Shown: positions 7,304-17,252, counted from the stretch's first letter. The stretch: 64,000 nucleotides of DNA from Actinomadura sp. J1-007 (GCF_009793335.1 NZ_WING01000001.1:2852001-2916000), one strand, 5' to 3'. The notes: generated by a model from the letters alone, not told the origin. Program-made: numbers and translations.

Positions 7304-8968
7304 ATGCGCGTTCGCGGCGGTGGGCCGGTGCTGGGGCTGCTGGTGGCGGCGCAGTTCCTGATCGTGATCGACAGCGCGGTGGTGACCGTCGCGCTGGCAC
7401 CGGTGCAGAGATCGCTCGGCTTCTCGGACGAGGGCTTGACCTGGGTCGTCACCGCGTACGCGCTCACGTTCGGCGGGTTCCTGCTGCTCGGCGGGCGGCT
7501 CGCCGACCGGCTCGGGCGGCGGCGGATGTTCGTGGCGGGGCTGGCGGTGTTCACGGCGGCGTCGCTGGCGGGCGGGCTGGCCCCCGGGCCCGCCTGGCTG
7601 GTCGGCGCGCGGGCCGTGCAGGGGTTCGGCGGCGCACTGCTGTCGCCGGCGGCGCTGTCGCTGCTGACGACGGCGTTCGCCGAGGGCCGCGAACGCAACC
7701 GGGCGCTCGCCGTGTGGGGCGCGGCGAACGGGGCGGGAGGCGCGGTCGGCGTCCTGCTCGGCGGCGCGATCACGTCCGAGCTGGGCTGGCGGTGGGTGCT
7801 GTTCGTCAACGTGCCCGTGGGGACGGTCGCGGTCGCGCTCGCGTTCCGGCTGCTGGAGGAGAGCGCGGCGTCCGGCGGGCGGTCGGGGTTCGACCTCCCG
7901 GGGGCCGCGACGGTGACGGGCGGGCTGGGCGCGCTGATCTTCGCGTTCTCCGGAGCGGGCGAGCACGGGTGGGGCTCGGCGCGGGTGCTCGCCGGGCTCG
8001 CGGCCGGGGCGGTGCTGCTCGCGGCGTTCGTGGCGGTCGAGGCGCGGACGCGGTCGCCGCTGGTACCGCTGTCGATCATCCGGAGGCGGGCCGTGCGCGG
8101 GGCGAACGCGGTGTCGGTGCTGGCCGGGATGGTGCTGCTGGCGCTGTTCTTCTTCCTGTCGCTCTACCTCCAGCGGGTCCTCGGGTACGGGCCGTTCGCC
8201 TCGGGGCTGGCCTACCTGCCGATGAGCCTGGCGATCCTGGCGGCGGCGAACGCGGCGGGACGGCTCGTCACGCGTTTCGGGGTCGTTCCGCCGCTGGTGG
8301 CGGGGCTGCTCGTACTGGCGGCCGGGCTGCTGTGGCTGTCGCGGCTCGGGGCGCCGGGAAGCTTCGCGGTGGACGTCCTCGGGCCGTCGATGGTGGCGGG
8401 CGCGGGGTTCGGGACGGCGGTGGTGGCGGTCACGATCGCGGCGGTCGGCGGCGGCGCGGAGGACGGCGACGCCGGGCTCGCGTCGGGCCTGATCACCACG
8501 ACGCAGCAGGTCGGCGGAGCGCTCGGGCTGGGGGTGCTGGCCTCGGTGGCGTCCGCCGCGACGGGCGGCGGCGTGTCGCACGCCGCGCTCGCCTCCGGAT
8601 ACCGGCTCGCCTACCTGGTGGCCGCCGGGATCACACTGGTGGCGGCCACCGTGACCGTCCCCCTCCTCGGACCGGGCAGGTCAGGCAGGTCAGGCCGGCC
8701 GCGCGGGACAGGTCGGCCAGGCGGGTCAGGCGAACGCGGCGGGTCGGCCGGACGCGGCGGGTCGGCCGGACGCGGCGGGTCGGGTGGACGCGGCGGGTCG
8801 GGTGGACGCGGCGGGTCGGGCGAACGCGGCGGGTCGGGCGAACGCGGCGGGTCGGGCGAACGCGGCGGGTCGGGCGGACGTGGCGGGTCGGGTCGGCAGG
8901 CCGGGGCGAGCCGGCAGGCCGGGTCAGGCGAACGTGGCGGTGCCGGTGCCGGGGACGATCTCGCCTAG
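7304..8968 (+). CDS. MFS drug exporter of the DHA2 (EmrB/QacA) type with Gly/Arg repeat tail
   Basis: A 554-residue transporter starting at ATG 7304 behind AAAGGAGG. About the first 460 residues hold some 14 hydrophobic segments. The DHA2 signatures include IDSAVVTVALAPVQ in the first helix, LGGRLADRLGRRRMF after the second, and NVPVGTVAVALAF. Proton-driven export of a hydrophobic compound is expected. The last 90 or so residues are cytoplasmic, low-complexity and very basic, with nine tandem hexapeptides ([AG][EG]RGGS) encoded by 18-base repeats. The 3' end overlaps the convergent purM by 45 bases, suggesting the coding region grew into its neighbour by repeat expansion. Confidence 0.92.
   Translation: MRVRGGGPVLGLLVAAQFLIVIDSAVVTVALAPVQRSLGFSDEGLTWVVTAYALTFGGFLLLGGRLADRLGRRRMFVAGLAVFTAASLAGGLAPGPAWLVGARAVQGFGGALLSPAALSLLTTAFAEGRERNRALAVWGAANGAGGAVGVLLGGAITSELGWRWVLFVNVPVGTVAVALAFRLLEESAASGGRSGFDLPGAATVTGGLGALIFAFSGAGEHGWGSARVLAGLAAGAVLLAAFVAVEARTRSPLVPLSIIRRRAVRGANAVSVLAGMVLLALFFFLSLYLQRVLGYGPFASGLAYLPMSLAILAAANAAGRLVTRFGVVPPLVAGLLVLAAGLLWLSRLGAPGSFAVDVLGPSMVAGAGFGTAVVAVTIAAVGGGAEDGDAGLASGLITTTQQVGGALGLGVLASVASAATGGGVSHAALASGYRLAYLVAAGITLVAATVTVPLLGPGRSGRSGRPRGTGRPGGSGERGGSAGRGGSAGRGGSGGRGGSGGRGGSGERGGSGERGGSGERGGSGGRGGSGRQAGASRQAGSGERGGAGAGDDLA
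8729..8890 (+). repeat. 18-bp tandem repeat, nine units, in the MFS C-terminus
   Basis: Nine in-frame units of about CGCGGCGGGTCGGGCGAA, phase-shifted, encode GERGGS-type hexapeptides. Units differ mainly at one codon (Glu or Gly) and at Ala/Gly. Copy number is likely to vary between strains. Confidence 0.88.
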
Positions 8969-9955
8969 CCGCCACGCGGGGACGCCGCGTTCGGCGAGGA
9001 GGCGGAGGGCGGCGTCGGCCTCGTCGGGCGCGACGATCGCGGCCATGCCGACGCCCAGGTTGAACGTCCGGTCCATCTCCGGGCCCGCGACCCGGCCGTA
9101 CGCGCGGATGACCTCGAAGATCGGCGGGACCGTCCAGGAGGAGCGGTCGAGCACGGCGTCCACCGTGGGCGGCAGGGAGCGGGCCAGGTTGGCGGCCAGC
9201 CCCCCGCCGGTGATGTGGGCGAACGCCCGGACGCCGCCCGCGCGGGTGAGGGCCAGGCAGTCCCGCGCGTAGATGCGGGTGGGCGTGAGCAGTTCCTCGC
9301 CCAGGGGACGGGCCAGTTCGGCGGGCTGCGCCTCCAGCGTCAGCTCGGTCGTCGCGAGGACGTGCCGGACGAGCGAGTAGCCGTTGGAGTGGATGCCGGA
9401 GGACGCCATCGCGAGGACCGCGTCGCCGGGCCGCACGCGCTCGGGTCCGAGCAGCTCGCCCGCCTCGACGACGCCCGTTCCGGCTCCGGCGATGTCGAAC
9501 TCGTCGGGTTCGAGGAGGCCGGGGTGCTCGGCGGTCTCGCCGCCGACGAGGGCGCAGCCCGCGAGCGCGCAGGCGTCGGCGATGCCGCCGACGATGTCGG
9601 CGATCCGTTCGGGGACGACCTTGCCGCACGCGATGTAGTCGGTCATGAACAGCGGCTCCGCGCCGCACACCGCGAGATCGTCGATCACCATGCCGACCAG
9701 GTCGTGGCCCACGGTGCCGTAGATCCCGAGGCGGCGGGCGAGGTCGACCTTCGTGCCGACGCCGTCGGTGGACGTCGCGAGGAGCGGCCTGGTGTAGCCC
9801 CGGAGCGCCGACGCGTCGAACAGCCCCGCGAAGCCGCTGGCGTCGTCGACGACCTCGGGCCGCCGCGACCGCGCGACGCGGGACTTCATCAGCTCGACGG
9901 CGCGCTCGCCCGCCGCGATGTCGACCCCGGCGGCCTCGTACGAGGTGCCGCTCAT
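8924..9955 (-). CDS. purM: Phosphoribosylformylglycinamidine cyclo-ligase (AIR synthetase)
   Basis: A 343-residue PurM, the usual length. It converts FGAM to AIR with ATP in step five of purine synthesis. Visible signatures are SYEAAGVDIAAGERAVE at the N-terminus, STDGVGTKVDLA, HDLVGMVIDDLAVCGAEPLFM, GCALVGGETAEHPG, SSGIHSNGYSLVR and HITGGGLAANLAR. It follows purF on the same strand with a gap of about 58 bases, so the two form one operon. Its 3' end overlaps the convergent MFS gene. Confidence 0.97.
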   Translation of the reverse strand: MSGTSYEAAGVDIAAGERAVELMKSRVARSRRPEVVDDASGFAGLFDASALRGYTRPLLATSTDGVGTKVDLARRLGIYGTVGHDLVGMVIDDLAVCGAEPLFMTDYIACGKVVPERIADIVGGIADACALAGCALVGGETAEHPGLLEPDEFDIAGAGTGVVEAGELLGPERVRPGDAVLAMASSGIHSNGYSLVRHVLATTELTLEAQPAELARPLGEELLTPTRIYARDCLALTRAGGVRAFAHITGGGLAANLARSLPPTVDAVLDRSSWTVPPIFEVIRAYGRVAGPEMDRTFNLGVGMAAIVAPDEADAALRLLAERGVPAWRLGEIVPGTGTATFA

Positions 9956-10013
9956 GCTCCCGTCCTCTCCCTACGCTGGAACGATCCCGATCTTGATCTC
10001 GACCCCGGTCCGG

Positions 10014-11467
10014 TCACGTCCGGGACGGCTCCAGCAGGTGCTTGCCGCGCGCGTCCCGCCCGACCTCGATCGGGTAGACCCCGTCGAAGCACGCGCGGCA
10101 CAGGTTGTCCTTGGGGATCTGCGACGCGGCGATCAGCTCGTCCAGCGAGATGAACCCGAGGGTGTCGGCGCCGATCGAGTCGCGGATGCCCTCGACGTCG
10201 AAGTTCCCGGCGATCAGCTCGGCGCGGGTCGCGAAGTCGATGCCGTAGAAGCACGGCCACGCGACCGGCGGGCTGGAGATCCGCACGTGCACCTCGGCGG
10301 CCCCGGCCTCGCGCAGCAGGGACACGACCTGCCGCTGCGTGTTGCCGCGCACGATCGAGTCGTCCACGACGACCAGCTTCTTGCCCTCGATCGCCTCGCG
10401 CAGCGGGTTGAGCTTGAGGCGGATGCCGAGCTGGCGGATCGTCTGGGACGGCTGGATGAACGTGCGGCCGACGTAGGAGTTCTTGACCAGGCCCTGCCCG
10501 TAGGGGATGCCGGACGCCTCGGCGTAGCCGATCGCGGCCGGGGTGCCCGACTCGGGCGTCGGGATGACCATGTCGGCCTCGACCGGGTGCTCGCGCGCGA
10601 GCCGGCGGCCGACCTCGACGCGCGTCGCCTGGACGCTGACCCCGGCGATCGTGGTGTCGGGACGGGCCAGGTAGACGTACTCGAACAGGCAGCCCTTGGG
10701 CCGCGCCTCGGCGAACCGTTCGGAACGGACGCCGTCGCCGTCGATCGCGATCAGCTCGCCCGGCTCGATCTCCCGGACGAAGCGGGCGCCGACGATGTCG
10801 AGCCCGGCGGTCTCGGACGCGACGACCCAGCCGCCCGGCTCCATGCTGCCGAGCACGAGCGGGCGGATGCCCTCGGGGTCGCGCGCCGCGTACAGCGTGC
10901 CCTCGTCCATGAAGACCAGGGAGAACGCGCCGCGGGTGACCGGGAGGATCTCGCGGGCCGCCGCCAGCGTGCCGCCCTCGCGGGTGGCCAGCAGCGCGGT
11001 CAGGACCTCGGTGTCGGTGGTGGCGGTCAGCTCGCCGGGCGCGAGGCGGGCGGCGAGCTCGGGCAGGTTGATCAGGTTGCCGTTGTGGCCGAGCGCCAGC
11101 CCGCCGGACTCGGTGGACCGGAAGGTGGGCTGGGCGTTCTCCCAGGTCGGGGAACCGGTGGTCGAGTAGCGGCAGTGGCCGACGGCGATGTGGCCGCGCA
11201 GCGTGTTGAGCACCGACTCGTCGAAGACCTGGGCGACCAGCCCCATGTCCTTGAAGACGACGATGCGGGAACCGTCACTGACCGCGATCCCGGCCGACTC
11301 CTGGCCCCGGTGCTGCAACGCGTACAGCCCGTAGTAGGTGAGCTTGCTCACCTCGGCGCGGGTCGCCTGGTCGGCGGGGACCCAGACGCCGAAGACGCCG
11401 CAGGCGTCCCTCGGGGGTGGTCGGAGGGATCGAGGTCGTGGCTCAGACGTCCGTCACGGAGAGGCAC
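10014..11467 (-). pseudogene. purF: Amidophosphoribosyltransferase, N-terminal frame broken by one missing base
   Basis: PurF makes phosphoribosylamine from PRPP and glutamine, the first committed step of purine synthesis. An open frame from 11351 covers most of the enzyme (LTYYGLYALQHRGQESAGIA, VVVDDSIVRGNT for PRPP binding, RACFDGVYP). The real start appears to be GTG 11467 (MPLRDGRLSHDLDPSDHP). The sequence then changes frame at a run of five G (plus 11413-11417) before RDACGVFGVWVPADQATRAEVSKL. Six G would give a 484-residue protein with the catalytic cysteine of DACGVFG in place. purF is needed for de novo purine synthesis, so a sequencing error is much more likely than real loss. Confidence 0.93.
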
Positions 11468-11624
11468 GCCCGCCAGTGTAGATGCCGCCTTCACCTGGTC
11501 CGATCGGCGGATCTCCTTAACCGACCTTTACCCGGCTGAATCGCTGCGGGAATCGCGGGCCGGTGGCCGGGCACGGAACCCTGGTGGGCGACACGGGGGC
11601 CGCGGGGGCCACGGGGAGGAACGC

Positions 11625-11996
11625 ATGACGCTGCCGGGATACCAGACGTACGCGCCGCCCGCTCCGCCCGGACGCGGCGGCCTGGCGAAGGCGTCGCTGG
11701 TGCTCGGGATCGCCGGGCTCTTCGGGCTCGTGCTGTGCCTGGCGGGCGTCGTCCCGGCGCTCGTGGGCCTCGTACTCGGCGTGGTGTCGCTGGCGCGCGG
11801 CGACGGCCGCCGCGGCATGGCCGCCGCGGGCGTGATCTGCTCGGCGGTCGCGGTCCTCGCGGGCGGCGCCGTCGCGTTCTGGCTCCTGCACAAGGCCGCG
11901 CAGTGCGGCGACGAGGCCAGGTACCCCAACGACGACGCCCGCCAGCACTGCGTCGAACGCGAGTTCCCGTTCGCCCAGGCGTCCGAGACCCCGTAG
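11625..11996 (+). CDS. DUF4190-type small membrane protein
   Basis: A 123-residue protein from ATG 11625 with GGGGAGGA upstream. A short Pro/Gly/Tyr cytoplasmic head is followed by two hydrophobic segments (about residues 22-57 and 66-88, with GLAKASLVLGIAGLFGLVLC at the first). A charged tail with two cysteines follows. This matches DUF4190 proteins, common small actinomycete membrane proteins of unknown role. It is divergent from purF. Confidence 0.85.
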   Translation: MTLPGYQTYAPPAPPGRGGLAKASLVLGIAGLFGLVLCLAGVVPALVGLVLGVVSLARGDGRRGMAAAGVICSAVAVLAGGAVAFWLLHKAAQCGDEARYPNDDARQHCVEREFPFAQASETP

Positions 11997-12037
11997 GGCC
12001 CGGACGGGGCCGCTCCGGGCGTACGGGCGGGAGGGTC

Positions 12038-12681
12038 TCAGGGGGTTTCGGGGTGGTGTCGGCCAGGGCTCGGACGGCCTCGGCGTCGAGCGCGGTCGCG
12101 TAGACGCGCAGGTCGTCCAGCAGGCCGTGGAATCCGGGCTTGGTGGGCTCGGTGCCGAGGTAGATCGGGCCCGCGGGGGTGACGACGGCGTGTTCGAGGG
12201 CCTCGGCGACGTCGAGCCTGCCGTTGACGTACAGGAACATGCCGTCGGTGTCCACGACGAACGCCACGTGCGCCCACTCGCCGACCGGGAGGCGCGTGCG
12301 GCTGTCGGCGTAGTCGGGTCCCTTGACGGTGAAGAGCTGGACCCGCAGCCGCGTCGCGTCGGGGTAGAGCCAGAGGCCGAGGCCGCGCGCGTCGTGCTCG
12401 GCGACGGGCTTGTAGAGCAGGCTGCGCCACTCCCCGTCCGGCGCACGGGTGATCTTGACGTGGAACGCGACGCTGAACCCGAACACCTGGCTCAGCACGA
12501 GCTGCGGCAGCGCCGGGACGACGACCTGCCCGTCCCCCGCGAACGACAGCGCCTCGCCGTCGCGGCCCGGGACGATCTCCACCCGTTCGTCGAGGCCCGC
12601 GGCGATCCCGCCGCCCGCGACGTCGGTCACCCGGCGCCCGTCCACGGTCTCCACGTCGAACGTCCAGTGCGCGACGAGCAT
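12038..12681 (-). CDS. LamG / concanavalin-like jelly-roll domain protein
   Basis: Starts at ATG 12681, six bases after GGAGGTG, and reads MLVAHWTFDVETVDGRRVTDVAG. It is a single LamG-type beta-sandwich of about 214 residues, with AFHVKITRAPDGEWRSLLYK, WAHVAFVVDTDGMFLYVNG and FHGLLDDLRVYATALDAEAV. No signal peptide is seen, so the protein is probably cytoplasmic. As written the frame runs past 12038 into the antisense of the neighbouring gene. A run of five G (plus 12041-12045) would, with a sixth, give a TGA at 12040-12038 right after TPKPP. LamG domains bind sugars or proteins; the ligand is unknown. Confidence 0.78.
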
Positions 12682-12842
12682 GGCATCCACCTCCATGCCA
12701 GGCCCCGAACGGTCGGTTTCCCCCACGCTCGCAGCGCCCGCCGATCCCGGCAAGACCCGAATCGAACGCCGGAGCGTCTGGATGAGCGTGCGTCGCGTTC
12801 CCGCCCTGGTGAGCGCCGGGCGGAGGCCGTACGGAACGCGGG

Positions 12843-13286
12843 TCAGCCGAGGACGGTCAGGGGGAGGTGCTCGGAGAGGTCCGCGCGGGACCCGCTCGCG
12901 CGGACGCGTCCGTCGGCGAGGGCGTCGTTCCAGGCGAGACGGCCCGTGGCCAGGGCGATCCAGGTCGCCGCGTCCATCTCCACCACATTCGGTGGGGTTC
13001 CCCGGGTATGGTGCGGGCCGTCGATGCACTGAACGGCGGCGTACGGGGGGACGCGGACCTCCACCGAGCGGCCCGGCGCGAACTCCGCCAGCCGGTCCAG
13101 GAGGAACCGCACGGCTCCCTTGACCACCGGCCGGGACGGCTCGGCGCCCGTGTCGTACGCCGTCAGCGCGGTGTCGAAGGCGGCGCGGCGCAGCTCGGCG
13201 GGCTCCTCGCCCCCCGCGTGGGGCGGCAGGCCGAGGGCGGCGCGCTGCTCGTCCAGGAGGGCGCGGGTGAGAGGTGTGCGGGACAT
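12843..13286 (-). CDS. Sterol-carrier (SCP-like) family protein
   Basis: A 147-residue protein from ATG 13286. PVVKGAVRFLLDRLAEFAPGRSVEVRVPPYAAVQCI and PNVVEMDAATWIALATGRLAW fit the small SCP-type fold that actinomycetes carry near purF; I recall the same neighbour in Streptomyces. The pocket should hold a hydrophobic ligand. No enzyme motif is visible. Confidence 0.82.
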   Translation of the reverse strand: MSRTPLTRALLDEQRAALGLPPHAGGEEPAELRRAAFDTALTAYDTGAEPSRPVVKGAVRFLLDRLAEFAPGRSVEVRVPPYAAVQCIDGPHHTRGTPPNVVEMDAATWIALATGRLAWNDALADGRVRASGSRADLSEHLPLTVLG

Positions 13287-13480
13287 CGGGACCGACGCTA
13301 CCCGAGTCGCCTACGGTGGCCGTCCGGGCGGTCGCGGCACCGCGCGCGGGCACGGGCGCACGCACGGGCGGGCACGGGCGCGGGCGCGGGCCGGTAACAA
13401 TAGGAGCCGGTGCGGCAGGGGTCCGGCAGGTTCGGGAAGCGCCGGGCGCGGTCCGGCGATTGGACACGGAGGTTCGTTAG

Positions 13481-15592
13481 ATGCCCGAGGCGCTGCCTCT
13501 GCAGCCCGGTGACCCGCGAAGACTCGGCGATCACGAGATCACGGGCCGGCTCGGCGTCGGTGAGCAGGGCGCCGTCTTCCTCGGCCGCGGCCCGTCCGGG
13601 CGCGTCGCCGCGGTCAAGCTCCTGCACGTACGGCTGAGCGGCGAGCCGGGGGCCCGCACGCGGTTCTCCGGGGCGCTCGCGCCCGCGCGGAAGGTGTCGG
13701 GGTTCTGCACGGCCGGGATCCTGGCCGCCGACGTCGAGGGCGACCGCCCGTACGTGATCAGCGAATGCGTCGACGGCCCGTCCCTCCAGCAGCTCGTGGA
13801 CGACGAGGGGCCGCGCGGCTGGGCCGTCGTCGAACGCCTCGCGGTCGGCACGGCCGTCGCGCTCGCCGCGATCCACCGCGCGGGCGCGGTGCACCACGAC
13901 TTCAAGCCGGGCAACGTCCTGCTCGGCCGCGACGGGCCGCGCGTGAGCGACTTCGGCGTGGCGCGAGCCCTGGACGCCGTCAACGCGGGCACCACGGGCC
14001 GCCCCACCGACGACCCCTCCTACCGGGCCCCCGAGCAGCTGAGCGGCATGGGCATCGGGCCCGGCGCCGACGTTTTCGCGTGGGCGGCCACGATGATCTT
14101 CGCCGCGACGGGCGAGCCCCCGTTCGGCGACGACTCGCCGTCCGAGGTGATGCAGCGCATCGTCTACGACGACCCCGACGTGACGCGGCTCCCCGAGTCG
14201 CTCCGCGAGATCGTCGCCGATGCCCTGGCCAAGGACCCCTCGGAACGTCCGAGCGCGAAGGACGTCCTGGCCCGCCTGCTGGACGAAGACGGACCGCTGG
14301 CGTCCCGCATGCCCGCGTCCATGGTCCAGGAGGGGCGGGCCTTGAGCGGCACGTCCCTGCCCGCGCCTGCCTCGGCGCCCGCCTCAGCGCCCGCCTCGGC
14401 GCCTGCCTCGGCGCCCGTTCCCGGCGGGACGGGGAACGGTGTTGCCTCGGGTCCGTCAGCGTCGGCAGGCGTTGGTCCGTCCGCGCCGTCCGCGCCGCCT
14501 GCGCCGCCTGCGCTGTCCGCGCCGTCCGTCCCAGGCGCGGCCTCGGGTGCGGGCGCTCGGCCGGGCATGGCCAACGGGTTCGGGACGGCTTCTGGGCCGG
14601 GCATGAGCGGGCCTGGGGCGCAGCAGGCGGGGCAGGCGCAGCAGGCGCAGCGGGCGCTCGCGGCTCCGGGTCCTGGCGGTTCGCCCGTTCCGGCCGGTGG
14701 GCCGAACGGTCTGGCGCCCGGTGGTGCTCAGGTTCCGGCGGGCGGGCTCGTTCCCGCTTCAAGGGCGATGGGCGGGGCTCCCGCGCCCGGTATGGCGCCG
14801 ATGGGCGCTCCGGGGCCGATGGGGTATCCCCCGGCCGGGCAGGTGCCGGCGGCGCCCGCCGTGCGGGGCTCGGGCAACGGCGCCGGGCCCGCTGCCGTTC
14901 CGCAGGGGGACGGGGGCGAGACCACAGCGGCGTTCGACCCGTTCAAGGACGACGAGGACGAGGCGCAGGCCGCCCCGTCCGACCTGACGGAGCCGACGCC
15001 GCACCTCATCCCCGGCATGGGACCGGCCGAGGACCGCGGGAACTCGACGGCCGTCCTGTCGGTGCCGAAGCTGCGCGCGACCGGCGGGCTGCCGCTGGGG
15101 CTGACGCTGCCGCGGTTCTCCAGGCCGGGCAACCACCTGCTGGGCGTGGCGCTGTCGCTGTTCATCGGCGTGGGCGTCGGTGTCGCGATCATCGTTCTGG
15201 TGCTGTGGCCCCAGCTCGACGGCGGCGGCGACGGCTCGCGCGACGACCAGCCTCCGGCCGCCGACCAGCAGCCCGTGTCGACGATCCCGAAGGCGTTCGA
15301 GGGGACCTGGAAGGGCACCGCGGTCAACGCGACCAACAACGTCAGCTTCCCGATCCAGGTGACCTTCCAGGCGGGCGGGACGACCGCGCAGGCGATGTAC
15401 CCGCGCGAGAAGTGCACCGGCACGCTGAAGCTCACCAAGGGCACCGGGCGGCAGTTGCAGATGCAGCTCGACATCCCGAAGCCGTGCACGGCCGGGACCG
15501 TCCAGGTCACGCGCCAGCAGGACGGGACGCTCCAGTACGCGTGGACCAGCCCCGGCAACCCGCGCGGCTATGCGGGCAAGCTCACCCGCTGA
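13481..15592 (+). CDS. Transmembrane Ser/Thr protein kinase (PknB-like) with extracellular domain
   Basis: A 703-residue protein from ATG 13481 with GGAGG upstream. The N-terminal kinase domain spans about residues 18-270: Gly-rich loop GRLGVGEQGAVF, VAAVKLL with the ATP lysine, HHDFKPGNVLL in place of HRDxKPxN, SDFGVARA, and YRAPEQLSGMG. All catalytic residues are present. A long Ala/Pro/Gly linker (about 290-530) includes four 12-base PASA repeats at 14366-14413. A single membrane helix (about 553-577) precedes an extracellular domain of some 110 residues with two cysteines (EGTWKGTAVN...GTLKLTKGTG), which probably senses an envelope signal. The next gene is a secreted protease; a link is possible but unproven. 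Confidence 0.92.
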   Translation: MPEALPLQPGDPRRLGDHEITGRLGVGEQGAVFLGRGPSGRVAAVKLLHVRLSGEPGARTRFSGALAPARKVSGFCTAGILAADVEGDRPYVISECVDGPSLQQLVDDEGPRGWAVVERLAVGTAVALAAIHRAGAVHHDFKPGNVLLGRDGPRVSDFGVARALDAVNAGTTGRPTDDPSYRAPEQLSGMGIGPGADVFAWAATMIFAATGEPPFGDDSPSEVMQRIVYDDPDVTRLPESLREIVADALAKDPSERPSAKDVLARLLDEDGPLASRMPASMVQEGRALSGTSLPAPASAPASAPASAPASAPVPGGTGNGVASGPSASAGVGPSAPSAPPAPPALSAPSVPGAASGAGARPGMANGFGTASGPGMSGPGAQQAGQAQQAQRALAAPGPGGSPVPAGGPNGLAPGGAQVPAGGLVPASRAMGGAPAPGMAPMGAPGPMGYPPAGQVPAAPAVRGSGNGAGPAAVPQGDGGETTAAFDPFKDDEDEAQAAPSDLTEPTPHLIPGMGPAEDRGNSTAVLSVPKLRATGGLPLGLTLPRFSRPGNHLLGVALSLFIGVGVGVAIIVLVLWPQLDGGGDGSRDDQPPAADQQPVSTIPKAFEGTWKGTAVNATNNVSFPIQVTFQAGGTTAQAMYPREKCTGTLKLTKGTGRQLQMQLDIPKPCTAGTVQVTRQQDGTLQYAWTSPGNPRGYAGKLTR

Positions 15593-15740
15593 CCGGCGCT
15601 TCGCGAGCTGGCGTATGCCGCTTTGTCTGTTTTAACGACACATGTCACAACAGACCCACTAGGGTACCCCTCGGCCCAGGGCTCGATCTTGGGCTCGGAC
15701 CCCTCCCCCGGCGGTCCTTCCTTGACCGAAGGAGACCCTC

Positions 15741-16915
15741 TTGCGGGCTGTCCACCGAAGGCTGCTGCTGATCGGCGCTGTCGCGACCAGCGTGGGCGCC
15801 GCGGCCGCCCTCCCCGTTCTCGCCGACGACCCCGGCCCCTCGCTGGTGAACGTCGCGGCGGCGGAGGGCACCCCGATCCCGGGGCAGTACATCGTGACGC
15901 TGAAGGACGGCGCGTCCACCGACTCGGCGGCGAAGAAGGTGCGGGCCGCGTCGGTGCAGCGCTTCGACGGCGTCCTGAACGGGTTCGCCGCGAAGCTCAC
16001 CGGAAAGCAGCTCGACCAGCTCCGGCGGGACGGGCGCGTCGCCGCGATCGAGCAGGACCAGATCGTCAAGGCGTCCGGCGGCACGCAGCACGGGCCGCTC
16101 CCGTGGGGCCTGGACCGCATCGACCAGCGCAAGCTGCCGCTGTCGAAGTCCTACAAGTACGGGTCGATGGGGCGCGGCGTCAGCGCGTACGTCATCGACA
16201 CCGGCGTCGACGCCTCGCACCCGCAGTTCGGCAAGCGCGCCGCGTCCGTCTGGGCGGCCCCGCAGTTCAAGGGGAACGGCAACGACTGCAACGGGCACGG
16301 GACGCACGTCGCGGGCATCCTCGGCTCCAAGACGTACGGCGTGGCCAAGGAGGTCAAGCTGCGCTCGCTGCGCGTGCTCGGCTGCGACGGCTCCGGCCCG
16401 ATGTCCAACCTCGTCGCCGCGGCGCAGTGGCTGCGCACGCACGCCCAGAAGCCGGCCGTCGCGAACATGTCGGTCGGCGGGCCGAAGTCGGCGGCGCTGA
16501 ACACCGCCGTCACGAACCTGTCGAAGTCGGGGTGTTCGTCTCCGTCGCCGCGGGCAACGACGGGCAGGACGCGTGCAAGACGTCCCCGGCGAGCGCGGGA
16601 TGGGTCATGACGGTCGGCGCGACCACGCACAAGGACACGCGCCCCGGCTGGTCCAACTACGGCAAGTGCCTCGACATCAACGCGCCCGGCTACTACATCA
16701 CCTCCACCTGGCCGAACGGCAAGAGCCGGGTGCTGGACGGCACGTCCATGGCGACCCCGTACGTCAGCGGCGTCGCGGCGCTGTACCTGACCACGCACCG
16801 GGGCGCGACGTTCCCGCAGGTGCAGAAGTGGCTGAACGCGAACGCCACCACGGGCCGCATCAAGGGCCTGCCGCGCGGCACTGTCAACCGGCTGCTCTAC
16901 AAGGGAAATCTGTGA
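15741..16915 (+). pseudogene. Secreted subtilisin-like serine protease (S8), frame broken by one missing base
   Basis: Starts at TTG 15741 after AAGGAG and has a signal peptide (HRRLLLIGAVATSVGAAAALPVLA). An inhibitor-I9-type propeptide (GQYIVTLKDG...VAAIEQDQIV) comes next, then the S8 domain with IDTGVD (Asp153), GHGTHVAG (His186) and, after the frame change, DGTSMATPYVSG (Ser336). The break is at four G (16529-16532), where five would join NLSKSG to VFVSVAAGND. The repaired protein is about 391 residues. It would be a secreted protease that matures by propeptide cleavage. The catalytic triad is complete once repaired, which favours a sequencing error. Confidence 0.9.
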
Positions 16916-16933
16916 CACCCGCCACGTAGGATG

Positions 16934-16961
16934 GCCCGGCTTCCCAGGTGGGGAGCCGGGC
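16934..16961 (+). terminator. Hairpin after the subtilase gene
   Basis: Arms 16934-16945 and 16950-16961 pair over 12 bases with one G-U pair and an AGGT loop, about 20 bases after the stop codon. No T-run follows. Confidence 0.6.
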
Positions 16962-17101
16962 TCCGCGCGCTCGGCGACCGCCACAGGGGCTAATCTTGGC
17001 GACGCGACAGACGGTTCATTACTGTTCATTGACGTTCGGTCGGTGACTCGCCCCGGCAGCAGGGGCAGGCTGGCCGGACCGGCCGAATCCCGGGGCGGTC
17101 A

Positions 17102-17232
17102 GCCTCGGGAACCGGGGACCCACTAGCCGAGGCCGCGAAGGCCCCGGCCGGGGTGAATTCACGGGGCCCGCCCACGCGGCGGGCCGTGATAGGGCAGACT
17201 CCGGCCCGAATCCGTCAGCTAACCCGGTAGGC
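17102..17232 (+). promoter_or_regulatory. ydaO-type c-di-AMP riboswitch
   Basis: The leader carries the conserved ydaO/yuaA core. CCGGGGACCCACTAG occurs near 17112, GGGGTGAATTC at 17150-17160, TAGGGC near 17190, and GCCCGAATCCGTCAGCTAAC at 17204-17223 followed by CCGGTAGGC. The ends pair as helix P1: GCCTCGGG (17102-17109) with CCCGGTAGGC (17223-17232). The class binds c-di-AMP and usually turns genes off; in actinomycetes it commonly sits before cell-wall hydrolase genes such as rpf. The aptamer ends only 20 bases before the start codon, so its 3' arm abuts the GAGGAGAGGAGAGG ribosome binding site. Confidence 0.94.
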
Positions 17233-17252
17233 CAACGAGGAGAGGAGAGGAC

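Noticed and set aside
7250..8581. Long open frame antisense to the MFS exporter
   Set aside because: High GC makes antisense frames long. The plus-strand frame has membrane helices and family motifs, while the antisense product is Arg/Gly/Pro-rich with none.
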